Below are positions 7,837 to 16,362 of a stretch of DNA of 34,428 nucleotides, in pieces. The first letter of the stretch is position 1; the number at the start of each line of letters is the position of its first letter. The DNA comes from an uncultured Chromatium sp. (lineage in GTDB: Bacteria > Pseudomonadota > Gammaproteobacteria > Chromatiales > Chromatiaceae). The position numbers were made by a program, and so were the translations under genes. Where the stretch lies: the NCBI GenBank assembly GCA_903897335.1, contig CAIUAY010000210.1, positions 1 to 34,428 of the forward strand, in the 5' to 3' direction. The notes beneath the pieces are model-generated. The model saw nothing but the letters and a program-made list of their open reading frames with translations, made no database searches and was not told where the DNA came from.

Positions 7837-8811
7837 TTACGACGCACGTCGCAAATGCTCGGCATGCTTCAAGACCTGAGCATCATCGAGCGTCCCCAAA
7901 TAGATCGGCGGCGCGCCTTCTGGACGACGACGAAAGCGTTTATATGGCCAGAGATACTGTTCCGGGCAGATCATCACGCATTGCTCGATCCCGCGATTGA
8001 GCACGGTTGCCGCCACCAGATCATCTTCGCTGTCGATGCCATCCGGTGCCTTCAGACAATGCACCCGAAATCCGGTGACATCTGTCAGACGTTCGGCGAA
8101 CATGAAGATCACCGGCGCACCGGTGCGACGCGCCAGCCGGTTAACCAGCAGCATGGTAAACGCGGGGACGCCAAAGAACGGGGCAAAGACCGCGCCCTTG
8201 TCGGCCTTGGGCTCCTGGTCAGGAAGGATGCCGACCGCTTCGCCACGTTCCAGCGCCTGCACCAGAACGCGGATGCCCTTGGCGGTGATCGGCGCCAGCG
8301 CGGCGCCACTACGTCCGCGTGAGGCGCGGATCATGTCGTCGAGATATTTTTGGGGTTTATAGAAAATTGCCGCTGGTCCTTGAGCGGCCAGATACAATCC
8401 GGCCAGCTCCCAGGCGCCCAGATGCGGCGAGAGGACGATCAATCCCTGACCCGGTTCGCGCTTGAGCAATTCGGCACCTTTGACCTCGCGCACCAGTGAC
8501 AGCGCCTGTTCAGCGGGACGCAGCCAGAGATAGGCAATCTCGAAATAAGTCTTGCCGAATTCACGGAGGTTACGATTGCGCAGCTCAAGCTGCTGCTCGC
8601 GGCTGAGTTGCGGTAGGCAGAGCGCGAGATTCAGGAGCGCATTCTGGCGCTGACGATTTGGCCAGCGCGAGGCGATCCAGCCAAAACCGGCACCGAGTCG
8701 TTGAACCAGGGACAGCGGCAAGCGCGACATGAGGGATATGAGCGTTTGCGCAACCCTGTTTTTGATCATCACGCTAAACGGATGCCGACCGATTACTGAT
8801 TTATCCGCCAC
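7837..8811 (-). CDS. LpxL/HtrB-family lipid A acyltransferase
   Basis: This inner-membrane protein belongs to the late lipid A acyltransferase family, which transfers a secondary acyl chain from acyl-ACP to a Kdo-lipid A precursor. The 324-residue product has an N-terminal hydrophobic or amphipathic segment (VAQTLISLMSRLPLSLVQRL). The catalytic HxxxxE lies in LSPHLGAWELAGL. ILPDQEPKADKGAVFAPFFGVPA holds the DQ and substrate loop. I chose GTG at 8811 because a strong GAAGGAG lies 6 bp before it; ATG 8769 (MIKNRVAQ) is a shorter option and ATG 8847 would overlap the divergent gene. Whether it adds laurate, myristate or another chain (LpxL, LpxM or LpxP role) cannot be told. Confidence 0.9.
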   Translation of the reverse strand: MADKSVIGRHPFSVMIKNRVAQTLISLMSRLPLSLVQRLGAGFGWIASRWPNRQRQNALLNLALCLPQLSREQQLELRNRNLREFGKTYFEIAYLWLRPAEQALSLVREVKGAELLKREPGQGLIVLSPHLGAWELAGLYLAAQGPAAIFYKPQKYLDDMIRASRGRSGAALAPITAKGIRVLVQALERGEAVGILPDQEPKADKGAVFAPFFGVPAFTMLLVNRLARRTGAPVIFMFAERLTDVTGFRVHCLKAPDGIDSEDDLVAATVLNRGIEQCVMICPEQYLWPYKRFRRRPEGAPPIYLGTLDDAQVLKHAEHLRRAS

Positions 8812-8826
8812 AGGAATCTCCTTCAG

Positions 8827-9255
8827 ATGAACAACGATCACCCGCAAAGCCTAACGCCTCAGGATGCACTGGAGATGCTCGAAACGCACCCGCAAGCGGT
8901 GCTGGTCGATATCCGTTCTTCAATGGAATTTTTATTCGTTGGCCATCCGAAGGGTGCCGTCCATGTCGCCTGGATCGATGAACCAGACTGGATTGTCAAT
9001 CCGCACTTCGTCACAGAAATCCGTCAGCTTCTGCTCGGTGGCGCGACCTGTGTAACCAGCGATGCCTGCGCGCCCGTGATTCTCATCTGTCGCAGCGGCA
9101 AACGTTCGCTTGAGGCCGGGAAGGCGCTGATTCGGGATGGACTGAAGTCTGTCTATCATGTTGACGAGGGATTTGAAGGCGATCTGGATGATCAACACCA
9201 CCGCAGCAGCCGGGGCGGCTGGCGGTTTCATGGTCTGCCCTGGGAGCAATGCTAA
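8827..9255 (+). CDS. Single-domain rhodanese-like sulfurtransferase
   Basis: The 142-residue product is one rhodanese domain. It has the N-terminal VDIRSSMEFLFVGHPKGAVHV segment and the active-site loop at residues 88-93, ICRSGKR, with Cys88 as the persulfide carrier and the loop length typical of sulfurtransferases. GFEGDLDDQHHRSSRGGWRFHGLPW is the C-terminal signature of small proteobacterial rhodaneses. No signal peptide is seen, so it is probably cytoplasmic. Its start lies 15 bp from the divergent acyltransferase start. A sulfur-transfer role would suit the nearby iscR and cysE, but they are transcribed from the other strand. Confidence 0.92.
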   Translation: MNNDHPQSLTPQDALEMLETHPQAVLVDIRSSMEFLFVGHPKGAVHVAWIDEPDWIVNPHFVTEIRQLLLGGATCVTSDACAPVILICRSGKRSLEAGKALIRDGLKSVYHVDEGFEGDLDDQHHRSSRGGWRFHGLPWEQC

Positions 9256-9326
9256 ACAGCCGCAGCGAATGTTGGTTCAGGCGACGTGAGTTCATCTCAC
9301 GCGCCGAAGACAGGCAGAGAGCTCGA

Positions 9327-9815
9327 TCACGAGCTGGCGTTTGCAACCGTGCGCTTGCTTGCGAGCTTCACGTCGACTGCGGCGCAATGCGTTGGCGGAC
9401 GTTCGCCCGTGGCATCGCGCTGATCGACTAACTGCTGTAAGTTGATGCTATTCAAATGCGCGTAAATGCGGTCTGTCAGGTCACGCCAGAGCGCGTGCGT
9501 CAGACAGGGGCCGTTATTCTGGCAGTTTTGATCGCCGCCGCAGCGCGTAGTATCCACGTTCTCATCAACCGCTGTAATAACTTCGGCGACACGGATCTCC
9601 GCAGCCGTGCGCGCCAGACGATAGCCGCCTCCGGGGCCACGCACGCTGGTCACGAGCGCACATTTCCGCAGCTTGGCAAAGAGTTGTTCAAGATAGGAGA
9701 GCGAAATGCCCTGGCGTTGGGCAATATCAGCCAATGCGACCGGCCCCTGACCATGGTGAATCGCCAGATCCAGCATCGCTGTGACGGCATAGCGGCCTTT
9801 CGTCGTCAATCTCAT
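9327..9815 (-). CDS. iscR: Iron-sulfur cluster regulator IscR
   Basis: This 162-residue Rrf2-family regulator starts [18 protein letters not shown] with a winged helix-turn-helix ([19 protein letters not shown]). The [2Fe-2S] ligands Cys92, Cys98, Cys104 and His107 sit at the same numbers as in E. coli IscR. This separates it from other Rrf2 proteins. Holo-IscR represses isc genes, and both forms control other Fe-S genes. The tail after about 130 is longer and unconserved. cysE lies upstream in the same direction, a common arrangement, but iscS/iscU do not follow; the next gene is the convergent rhodanese. A sigma-70 promoter lies in the cysE-iscR gap. Confidence 0.95.
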   Translation of the reverse strand: MRLTTKGRYAVTAMLDLAIHHGQGPVALADIAQRQGISLSYLEQLFAKLRKCALVTSVRGPGGGYRLARTAAEIRVAEVITAVDENVDTTRCGGDQNCQNNGPCLTHALWRDLTDRIYAHLNSINLQQLVDQRDATGERPPTHCAAVDVKLASKRTVANASS

Positions 9816-9848
9816 GTGACATCGGCTCCAGCAACAAGAACATGCACG

Positions 9849-9877
9849 ATCATACGTGACCTGAGTATGGCGATCAA
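9849..9877 (-). promoter_or_regulatory. Sigma-70 promoter for iscR
   Basis: Read on the minus strand, TTGATC (9872-9877) and TATGAT (9849-9854) are spaced by exactly 17 bp and end 33 bp before the iscR ATG. The -35 abuts the cysE stop (9878-9880), so iscR has its own promoter within the cysE-iscR gap. A CATAC/GTATG inverted repeat lies inside the spacer and could contribute to an IscR autoregulatory site, though it does not clearly match the known type 1 consensus. Confidence 0.6.
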
Positions 9878-10660
9878 TTAAGCCCCGTGCGTCTGCGCAC
9901 TGGCGGAATCGATCTGCGGATCCAGCTCAACCGCATCCAGATCAGCGTCATGCTCAAAATGCGGCATGATGTCTTGCGCTTCAAGCGCCAGGGACATCGC
10001 TTCCAGGCGCTGATCCATATGATGAATATGATCCAGCATCCGATTGATGGCGTTGGCGATCGGATCTGGCGCGTCACGGGTCGCGCCATAGGCATCGAAC
10101 CCGATGCGCTTGGCAGTATCGGCGCGTCGTTGCACGGTCGCGTCGCCGGGTGGTTCGATGATGCGCCCCGGCACGCCGACTGCGGTCGCGCCGGGTGGAA
10201 CGGATTTCACCACGACCGCATTGGAACCAATCCGCGCACCATCGCCGACCGTGATCGGCCCCAACACTTTGGCGCCGGCGCCGACCACCACATCGTTGCC
10301 GAGGGTCGGATGGCGTTTGCCCTTCTGCCAGGACGTGCCGCCCAGCGTCACGCCATGGTACAGCGTGCAGTCATCGCCAATCACCGCCGTCTCGCCGATC
10401 ACCACGCCCATTCCGTGATCGATGAAAAAACGCCGCCCGATGACCGCTCCCGGATGAATTTCGATCCCGGTGAACAGCCGCGTCAGATTCGCCAGCGCCC
10501 GCGCCAGCCATTTGTAATCCTGCCGCCAGAGCCGGGAGGCCATGCGATGCGTCAGGACTGCATGAACTCCCGGATAGATCGTCATGACTTCAAAACGGTT
10601 ACGCGCTGCCGGGTCACGTTCAAAAACGCAGGCAATATCTTCTTTCAGTCGTTCGAACAT
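9878..10660 (-). CDS. cysE: Serine O-acetyltransferase
   Basis: CysE acetylates serine with acetyl-CoA to give O-acetylserine, the carbon skeleton for cysteine. The 260-residue product begins [25 protein letters not shown]. Left-handed beta-helix hexapeptide repeats follow from about residue 65 ([32 protein letters not shown]), then [36 protein letters not shown]. The DHG catalytic motif and the GKRHP loop are present. After about 175 it carries a 75-residue tail, predicted in part as helical and acidic, beyond the helix end. This resembles the shorter CysE type found next to iscR. mtgA lies 51 bp upstream on the same strand, so the two may be co-transcribed. Confidence 0.94.
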   Translation of the reverse strand: MFERLKEDIACVFERDPAARNRFEVMTIYPGVHAVLTHRMASRLWRQDYKWLARALANLTRLFTGIEIHPGAVIGRRFFIDHGMGVVIGETAVIGDDCTLYHGVTLGGTSWQKGKRHPTLGNDVVVGAGAKVLGPITVGDGARIGSNAVVVKSVPPGATAVGVPGRIIEPPGDATVQRRADTAKRIGFDAYGATRDAPDPIANAINRMLDHIHHMDQRLEAMSLALEAQDIMPHFEHDADLDAVELDPQIDSASAQTHGA

Positions 10661-10711
10661 GGATAGTGGTACTGAGTCGTGATCAATGGATCATCCTTCC
10701 CGTGCCGCGTC

Positions 10712-11632
10712 CTACAGACGCTTGAGATAGCGCAGACCGCCCAGACGCCGGCTCTGGTCGATGATCCAGTCTGCGCGGCGCTGAAGGCGTTCGGATGGGT
10801 TATCCAGCCGATATTGGCCGGGTGCCGGAAGGACGCCGATCAGTAGCGCCGACTCCTCCAGCGTCAGCTCGCTGGCTGAATGGCCAAAATAGCGCCAACT
10901 GGCAGCGTCAATGCCATAGGTGCTGGGGCTGAACTGTGCGATGTTGAGATAGACCTCCAGGATCCGTTCCTTTGACCAGAGGATTTCCATCAGGAGCGTC
11001 AGCCAGGCTTCGAGTAGCTTGCGCCACCAGCTCGATCCCGGCCACAGAAACAGATTTTTGGCGGTCTGCTGGGTAATGGTGCTGGCACCGCGCAGACGCC
11101 CACCTTGCTGGTAGCTCGCCAGGGCATGACGGATCTCGATCAGGTCGAACCCAAGATGCGTCGGGAAACGCTGGTCTTCGCCAGCAATGGCCGCCAGACG
11201 CACCGTCGGCGGGATCTGCTCCCAGGCAATCCAGTGATGCTGATAATACGGCGGTTGCCGGGCGAGTCGCCAGACATTCCAGGCATGATGCAGCATAAAC
11301 GCCGATAGGGGCGGATCCAGCCAGCGTAATGCGCCGACCAGAAGCACCGACAGAACCACCAGCGCCAGCAGCAGGCGAGCCAGCCAGCGGCCAGTCACTG
11401 CCAGCAGATGCCGCCAGCCGTTGCCGCTTGCAGCCGGTTCGGTGGAGTTGACAGGCATCGGCGCGATGACGGCATCGGCGACTTCCACTGTTGCGACAGA
11501 ACTGGAAAGCATGACCACTGATGCCTCTGGGTGTTCATACTGACCATCGGTCAGCGATGCATCAGACGATGACCCGGAATCGAGGATAGCACTGGCCATC
11601 ATGCCAGAAGACTGTGGCGCATTGCTGACCAT
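10712..11632 (-). CDS. mtgA: Monofunctional biosynthetic peptidoglycan transglycosylase
   Basis: MtgA polymerises lipid II glycan strands at the outer face of the inner membrane (GT51 family). In the 306-residue product a single membrane helix (WLARLLLALVVLSVLLVGALRWL) lies at about 80-103. The GT51 signatures follow: AAIAGEDQRFPTHLGFD, which contains the catalytic Glu, then RGASTITQQTAKNLFLWPG, KERILEVYLNIAQF and GIDAASWRYFGHSASELTLEESALL. Typical MtgA has about 240 residues; the extra length is a low-complexity, Ser/Ala-rich N-terminus of about 75 residues predicted cytoplasmic. The start is uncertain: ATG 11632 is taken, with an upstream TTG (11656) or later Met codons possible. Confidence 0.9.
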   Translation of the reverse strand: MVSNAPQSSGMMASAILDSGSSSDASLTDGQYEHPEASVVMLSSSVATVEVADAVIAPMPVNSTEPAASGNGWRHLLAVTGRWLARLLLALVVLSVLLVGALRWLDPPLSAFMLHHAWNVWRLARQPPYYQHHWIAWEQIPPTVRLAAIAGEDQRFPTHLGFDLIEIRHALASYQQGGRLRGASTITQQTAKNLFLWPGSSWWRKLLEAWLTLLMEILWSKERILEVYLNIAQFSPSTYGIDAASWRYFGHSASELTLEESALLIGVLPAPGQYRLDNPSERLQRRADWIIDQSRRLGGLRYLKRL

Positions 11633-11727
11633 GGTGACACGGCAGTAAATTGACAACGTGGGTTGCAGATCATCGGCGCGGCTCGCTATCTGCCCTGGAG
11701 ATGGTAATCAGGACACGGTTCGTCAGG

Positions 11728-12630
11728 CTAACGCGGGGCTGTGACCGGCGCGACAACAAAGATCAGAGCGAGACCCAGAAACGTCGCAAGGGTTATGGTC
11801 AGCGCGATCCGGTACATCAGACGCCAGCCAGGATGTGATTTGCGGGTGATGCGAAAACCTTCAACATAAATGGTCTCGCAGGCACCGTTGCCGGTATCGT
11901 CGCGGGTGATGCTGGTGCCGCGCTGAAATCCACCGGCATGTGAATACTGAGCCAGTTTGCCGTCAAGCCGGATCTGGTCGCCAATCTCGGCGGATTTGAT
12001 TGCCTCCCGAATGCCCGGATCAGGCGTGAGCAGATGGTTGTTTGAGATTTGGTTCCAGGCAAAGCTGGACGCGGCATCGGGATGATTGGCCGAGATCCAG
12101 CACGTCCAGGTAGTGTTGCTATAGTGCATCTGACGAAACACGCCGCTGCTGACATTATCGCCCCAGACGACGCAGAGATCGCGTAGATTGATGAAATCCT
12201 GCCAGTCCCCGAAGTGATAAATGTCCCAGAACACATCGCTGTCATGCAGGCTGACCACCACGCCGTCAAGCTGATAGTCAAAGCGCGGTTCGATGGTATA
12301 GCGTATTCCATGCGCTTCGATCTGGAATACACTTGCATCCGTTGGCGTCTGTCGCGGTTCATCCAGTTGTCCCTGATCATAAAAATCCGGTGGCGGAAGC
12401 TGGTTCATGTTCCAGTGACTCCAGAGCGCGAATCCGAGACCGGAGAGCAAGACCAGCAGCAGAAGTTGTTGGACAAACTGATATGGAAAAGCGTGGGATG
12501 TGATGATGGTCAGTGCTGGTCGAGCAGCCTGCGCCCGCTGCTGTGCCAGCGCATATTTGGCAAATACCAGCCCGCAATGACGGCAGATGTCACCGGCAGG
12601 CTGATGTTGATTGCACTTTGGGCAGCGCAT
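11728..12630 (-). CDS. Zinc-ribbon, two-helix membrane protein of unknown function
   Basis: The 300-residue product begins with a zinc ribbon, MRCPKCNQHQPAGDICRHCG (Cys3, Cys6, Cys16, Cys19). A membrane helix follows at about 50-70 (FVQQLLLLVLLSGLGFALW). Next is a soluble region of about 190 residues rich in aromatic residues, and then a second helix at about 272-293 (IALTITLATFLGLALIFVVA). The middle part is probably periplasmic and contains three Cys (two near LCVVWGDN and TWTCWIS, one in GNGACETIYV) that might pair. I recognise no named domain beyond the ribbon. Similar proteins are annotated only as hypothetical in gammaproteobacteria. It is divergent from the glycosyltransferase operon. 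Confidence 0.75.
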   Translation of the reverse strand: MRCPKCNQHQPAGDICRHCGLVFAKYALAQQRAQAARPALTIITSHAFPYQFVQQLLLLVLLSGLGFALWSHWNMNQLPPPDFYDQGQLDEPRQTPTDASVFQIEAHGIRYTIEPRFDYQLDGVVVSLHDSDVFWDIYHFGDWQDFINLRDLCVVWGDNVSSGVFRQMHYSNTTWTCWISANHPDAASSFAWNQISNNHLLTPDPGIREAIKSAEIGDQIRLDGKLAQYSHAGGFQRGTSITRDDTGNGACETIYVEGFRITRKSHPGWRLMYRIALTITLATFLGLALIFVVAPVTAPR

Positions 12631-12705
12631 GTTTCTAAAATCCTTTGTGTTCTTTGCGCCGTTGTCGTGCCAGTTTATGGCATGACGCGCCTTTCAGAGT
12701 CAACC

Positions 12706-13833
12706 ATGCCTGATTCCAGCCGCATTGCCTGTTTCTTTTCGACCTCCGGGCACAGCGGAGTGGATCGTGCCGCCCGGCATCTGATCCCGGCGCTGGCACG
12801 GCGTGGCTATCAGGTCGATCTGCTCCAGGTGCGCGGGCATGGCCCGCATCTGGATCATCTCCCGCCGGGCGTCCAGCTCATTGATCTTGGCTCGCGCCAC
12901 ACCTACGCCTGTCTGCCTGCCATCGTGCGCTATTTGCGCCGTGCGCGTCCGGCAGTCATGCTCTCGGACAAAGATCGCGTCAATCGTACCGCGCTGGCTG
13001 CGCGTGCCCTGGCGCGGGTGCCAACCCGTCTGGTGTTCAGCTCCGGCACCACCATTTCGATCGATCTCGCCAGCCGTGGCGCGCTCGAACGCTGGATTCA
13101 GCGCAACTCGATGGGACAACTTTATCCCTTCGCCAATCAGGTGATCGTCACCAGCGCAGGGGTTGCAGACGACATGGCCAGCTATACCGGACTGACCCGC
13201 GAGCGCATCCGTGTGGTGCCTTCGCCGGTCGTTCCGGCCAGTCTGTTCACGGCTGACCTGCCGCGCCCGCAACATCCCTGGTTTGGACAGCCCGGCATCC
13301 CGCTGATCCTGAGTGTCGGCGAGCTGTGCGGGCGCAAGGATTTTGCCACGCTGATCCGCGCCTTTGCGGCGGTTCGTGCCACCCGCCCCGCTCGTCTCAT
13401 GATTCTCGGCAAGGGTCGTGCCCGCGAGTCGCTACTGGCGCTAGCGGCTGAACTGGGCGTTGCTGACGCTGTCAGTCTGCCGGGCTATGTCAGCGATCCT
13501 TACGCCTATATGGCTCATGCTGATCTGTTTGCCTTCACGTCGCGCTGGGAAGGGCTGGGATTCGTGCTGATCGAGGCGCTGGCAGTCGGCGCGCCGGTGG
13601 TGTCAACCGACTGTCCAAGCGGTCCGCGTGAGATTCTCGACGATGGGCGTTATGGTCTGCTGGTGCCAGTTGGCAATGTTCCGGCGCTTGCACGGGCGCT
13701 GCTGGCTACACTGGAACAACCACTTGCCAAGTCTGTCTTGCAGCAGGCCGCACGTCCCTATGAGATCGAGACCAGCACGGATGCCTATCTGTCCGCCATG
13801 GGTCTGTCTGCGTTCAGCACCGGCGCGGCATGA
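12706..13833 (+). CDS. Glycosyltransferase family 4 protein
   Basis: The 375-residue product has the GT-B fold pattern of GT4 enzymes. The N-terminal Rossmann half contains FFSTSGHSGVDRAARHLIPALARRGYQV. The C-terminal nucleotide-sugar half starts near 200 (LILSVGELCGRKDFATLIRAF). The E-x7-E motif is in RWEGLGFVLIEALAVGAPVV, followed by STDCPSGPREIL. It transfers a sugar from an NDP-donor, probably to lipopolysaccharide core or O-antigen. ATG 12706 (MPDSSRIACFF) is the most family-like start; ATG 12682 is in frame and neither has a strong ribosome site. Its stop overlaps the next start (ATGA), so the three-gene operon is translationally coupled. It resembles the third gene. Confidence 0.9.
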   Translation: MPDSSRIACFFSTSGHSGVDRAARHLIPALARRGYQVDLLQVRGHGPHLDHLPPGVQLIDLGSRHTYACLPAIVRYLRRARPAVMLSDKDRVNRTALAARALARVPTRLVFSSGTTISIDLASRGALERWIQRNSMGQLYPFANQVIVTSAGVADDMASYTGLTRERIRVVPSPVVPASLFTADLPRPQHPWFGQPGIPLILSVGELCGRKDFATLIRAFAAVRATRPARLMILGKGRARESLLALAAELGVADAVSLPGYVSDPYAYMAHADLFAFTSRWEGLGFVLIEALAVGAPVVSTDCPSGPREILDDGRYGLLVPVGNVPALARALLATLEQPLAKSVLQQAARPYEIETSTDAYLSAMGLSAFSTGAA

Positions 13834-15140
13834 TGAGCCACAATGCCCACTGGCCTCGCGTCTGGCCGGACACCGAACGTCTGGCAGCCGGGCTGCTGAT
13901 TCTCTTTGCCTTTTCCGCCTGGAGCCTGACCGGTCTGGCCAATGTCGCGCTGGCGCTTCTGGCCGCGCTCTTTGTGCATGACCTGCCACGACACTGGCCG
14001 CAGCTTAGACGCGACCCGGGACTATGGCTGCTGTTTGCCGTGCTGCTCGTGACCAGCCTGCTTGCGCTGTTGGCAATCTGGCGCTTTCCGGCAACGGCTA
14101 TCCAGCAGATCGACGCCATCGGGAGCTGGAACGCGCCCTTTTTGTTCGTGATTATCGCCTGGTGGTTGCGCGCCGATCTCCGGCTGATGCATCAGGTCTT
14201 GCTGGCAGCGCTGCTTGGGTTGACCCTGGGGATACTGCGCAAGCTGGATCTGTCACAGCTCGACGCCGTGCTGCATGGTGACCGCTATGATCACGCCGGC
14301 ACGGCAATTTTGGGGCTGGGCTTTCTGATTTCCATCGCCATGCTCGGACTGTTTCTGTACCGCGAGCGACTGCTGACCCTCAGCCCATGGCGCTGGTTTG
14401 GCGGACTGATCTGGACGCTCCTGATACTGTTCTTCGCGGCGCTGTTGCTGGTGATGCAGGCGCGTGGCGCGATGTTTGGCCTGATGCTGGCGGGGATCGC
14501 CGCAGTCAGAGTCAATGCTGGCCATTTGCCATTCCGGGGGCGCTGGCGTCTGCCGTTCGTGCTGCTGACGCTGTTGCTGGCAACCACGACTCTGCTCTGG
14601 ATGAGCCGTGAGCGGCTGACGCATGATCTGAATGCGCTTGTGCAGACCACTGAAGGCGCTTCGGTCAGATATGACTCATCACTCGGAACCCGTCTAAATC
14701 TCTATCGGGTCGGCCTGAATGTTTTTGCCGCCCGTCCGCTCATCGGCTGGGGGCCGGGATCGAGCGCCACGAAGCTCATTATCCCTGCCCGGCTGCTTGC
14801 GGTGGCGCCAGCCGATCTGGAACAGGCACCCGCCTGGTCGCACCTGCACAGCATTCCGCTGGAACTGCTGGTGCGCTTCGGTCTGGTTGGCGCAGCAATT
14901 GGGGTTCTGCTGCTGATCCTGCTGATCCGCGCCTGGCGTCATCTCGATACCAGCCGTGCCGATCCCATGCTTGCGGACTTTCTGCGCCTGATCGCTATCC
15001 TGACGCTCTGGTTCAGTGTTTACGATTTCCGGCTGGTCAATCTCGATCTGCGCTTTTTTCTGATTTTGTTCCTCGGCATTCTCTACAGCTTCAGCCTGTT
15101 TGCGCCAGATCCCGCGTTCCCGGAGGCGCAGCCATCATGA
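13830..15140 (+). CDS. O-antigen ligase/polymerase-family membrane protein (Wzy/WaaL-like)
   Basis: The 436-residue product is almost entirely hydrophobic, with around ten membrane helices. One large periplasmic loop in the second half holds VRYDSSLGTRLNLYRVGLNVFAARPLIGWGPGSSA and, further on, the conserved His region of HLHSIPLELLVRFGLVG. This layout (R...G.GPG...H) is typical of WaaL ligases and Wzy_C proteins, which move or join polyprenyl-linked sugars at the periplasmic face. WaaL and Wzy roles cannot be separated from sequence alone. The start ATG at 13830 overlaps the preceding stop (a second ATG is at 13833), and its own TGA overlaps the next start. Confidence 0.85.
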   Translation: MMSHNAHWPRVWPDTERLAAGLLILFAFSAWSLTGLANVALALLAALFVHDLPRHWPQLRRDPGLWLLFAVLLVTSLLALLAIWRFPATAIQQIDAIGSWNAPFLFVIIAWWLRADLRLMHQVLLAALLGLTLGILRKLDLSQLDAVLHGDRYDHAGTAILGLGFLISIAMLGLFLYRERLLTLSPWRWFGGLIWTLLILFFAALLLVMQARGAMFGLMLAGIAAVRVNAGHLPFRGRWRLPFVLLTLLLATTTLLWMSRERLTHDLNALVQTTEGASVRYDSSLGTRLNLYRVGLNVFAARPLIGWGPGSSATKLIIPARLLAVAPADLEQAPAWSHLHSIPLELLVRFGLVGAAIGVLLLILLIRAWRHLDTSRADPMLADFLRLIAILTLWFSVYDFRLVNLDLRFFLILFLGILYSFSLFAPDPAFPEAQPS

Positions 15141-16240
15141 AGCTCGCGATTCTGGTCAGTGATTTCGAGAGTGGCGGGGTTGAGCGTTCCATGACCCATC
15201 TGGCCGGCGGTCTGGCGCGCCGTGGCCTGACGGTCGACTATCTGGTTGGCAACCCGGAACATCCTTATTTACAGTGTCTGGATGCGCGGGTGCGTCTGCG
15301 TCCAGTCGCGGGAAACCGGACGGCAACCCTGGCCGACTATCTGATCAATCACCGCCCGGATGTCCTGATGACCGCGAAACTGGCGGATGATGTTTGTGCC
15401 ATCGCACTGCGCGAGCAGCTCAATCTGAGTACGCGGCTCGTGGCGAACGTCGGCACCGTGCTCTCTGCGAGTGTCGCCGCCTCGCCTGTCAATCCATTGC
15501 GTAACTGGCTCAATCGCCGCCGCGTCCAGCGGGTTTATCGACAGCTTGACGCCATCGCCGCCGTCTCACAGGGGGTTGCCCAGGATCTGCGCCACGCCTT
15601 TGGATTGCGTGAGCTGCCGATCAGCGTCCTGCCCAATCCGATCATCAGCAGTGATCTGGCATCACTGGCCGCCCTGCCCTGCGCACACCCCTGGCTACAA
15701 CAGCCAAACGCCCCGCCAGTGGTGCTGGCTATCGGCGGTCTGCGGCGCGTCAAGGACTTCCCGACTCTGCTGCGAGCCTTCGCCAAACTGTCGCGCCACG
15801 CCGATGCCCGACTCATCATCCTCGGCGAGGGGCGACAGCGTTCCAAACTGGAACGTCTGGCGGCGCGACTGCATATCACGGAACGTCTGGCACTGCCCGG
15901 CTTCGTCGCCAATCCTTTCCCCTGGCTGGCTCAAGCACGGGTGCTGGCGCTGTCATCACGCCGCGAGGGATTCGGAAATGTGCTGATCGAGGCGCTCGCG
16001 CTCGGAACGCCGGTGGTGGCGACCGACTGCCCAAGTGGTCCGCGTGAAGCACTGGGCGGTGGGCGCTGGGGTCGGCTGGTTGCGGTTGGCGATTCCGACG
16101 CGCTGTCCGCTGCACTGCTGGACACACTGAATGATCACGGCGCACGAGACGTGCCGCATGACGCCGTGCAGCCTTATCGGGTCGATGCTGCCAGCGCGGC
16201 CTATGCCGTGTTTTTGCAGCATGTCTGTGAGCCAGCATGA
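15137..16240 (+). CDS. Glycosyltransferase family 4 protein
   Basis: The 367-residue GT4 enzyme starts MKLAILVSDFESGGVERSMTHLAGGLARRG, with the GGxE-type acceptor-side loop. Its C-terminal half contains VLAIGGLRRVKDFPTLLRAF, LIILGEGRQRSKL and the E-x7-E motif in SRREGFGNVLIEALALGTPVV, then ATDCPSGPREAL. The closing segment is near-collinear with the first glycosyltransferase of this operon, which suggests an old duplication. It probably adds a neighbouring sugar in the same surface glycan. The start at 15137 overlaps the ligase stop by ATGA. Confidence 0.9.
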   Translation: MKLAILVSDFESGGVERSMTHLAGGLARRGLTVDYLVGNPEHPYLQCLDARVRLRPVAGNRTATLADYLINHRPDVLMTAKLADDVCAIALREQLNLSTRLVANVGTVLSASVAASPVNPLRNWLNRRRVQRVYRQLDAIAAVSQGVAQDLRHAFGLRELPISVLPNPIISSDLASLAALPCAHPWLQQPNAPPVVLAIGGLRRVKDFPTLLRAFAKLSRHADARLIILGEGRQRSKLERLAARLHITERLALPGFVANPFPWLAQARVLALSSRREGFGNVLIEALALGTPVVATDCPSGPREALGGGRWGRLVAVGDSDALSAALLDTLNDHGARDVPHDAVQPYRVDAASAAYAVFLQHVCEPA

Positions 16241-16362
16241 CAGTGACCTGCCGCCGTGTGGCGTTTCAATGCCTGACCCCGTCTTCATCTGTTGTTCACC
16301 AATGTTGTGCATGATGTGAAAAAATCGCAAAATGCCATCTATCCTGATTCAAGAGACTTAAT

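Noticed and set aside
12214-12705. N-terminal extension of the first glycosyltransferase
   Set aside because: It is antisense to the zinc-ribbon gene, which has better protein character; the GT4 N-terminus begins near 12706.
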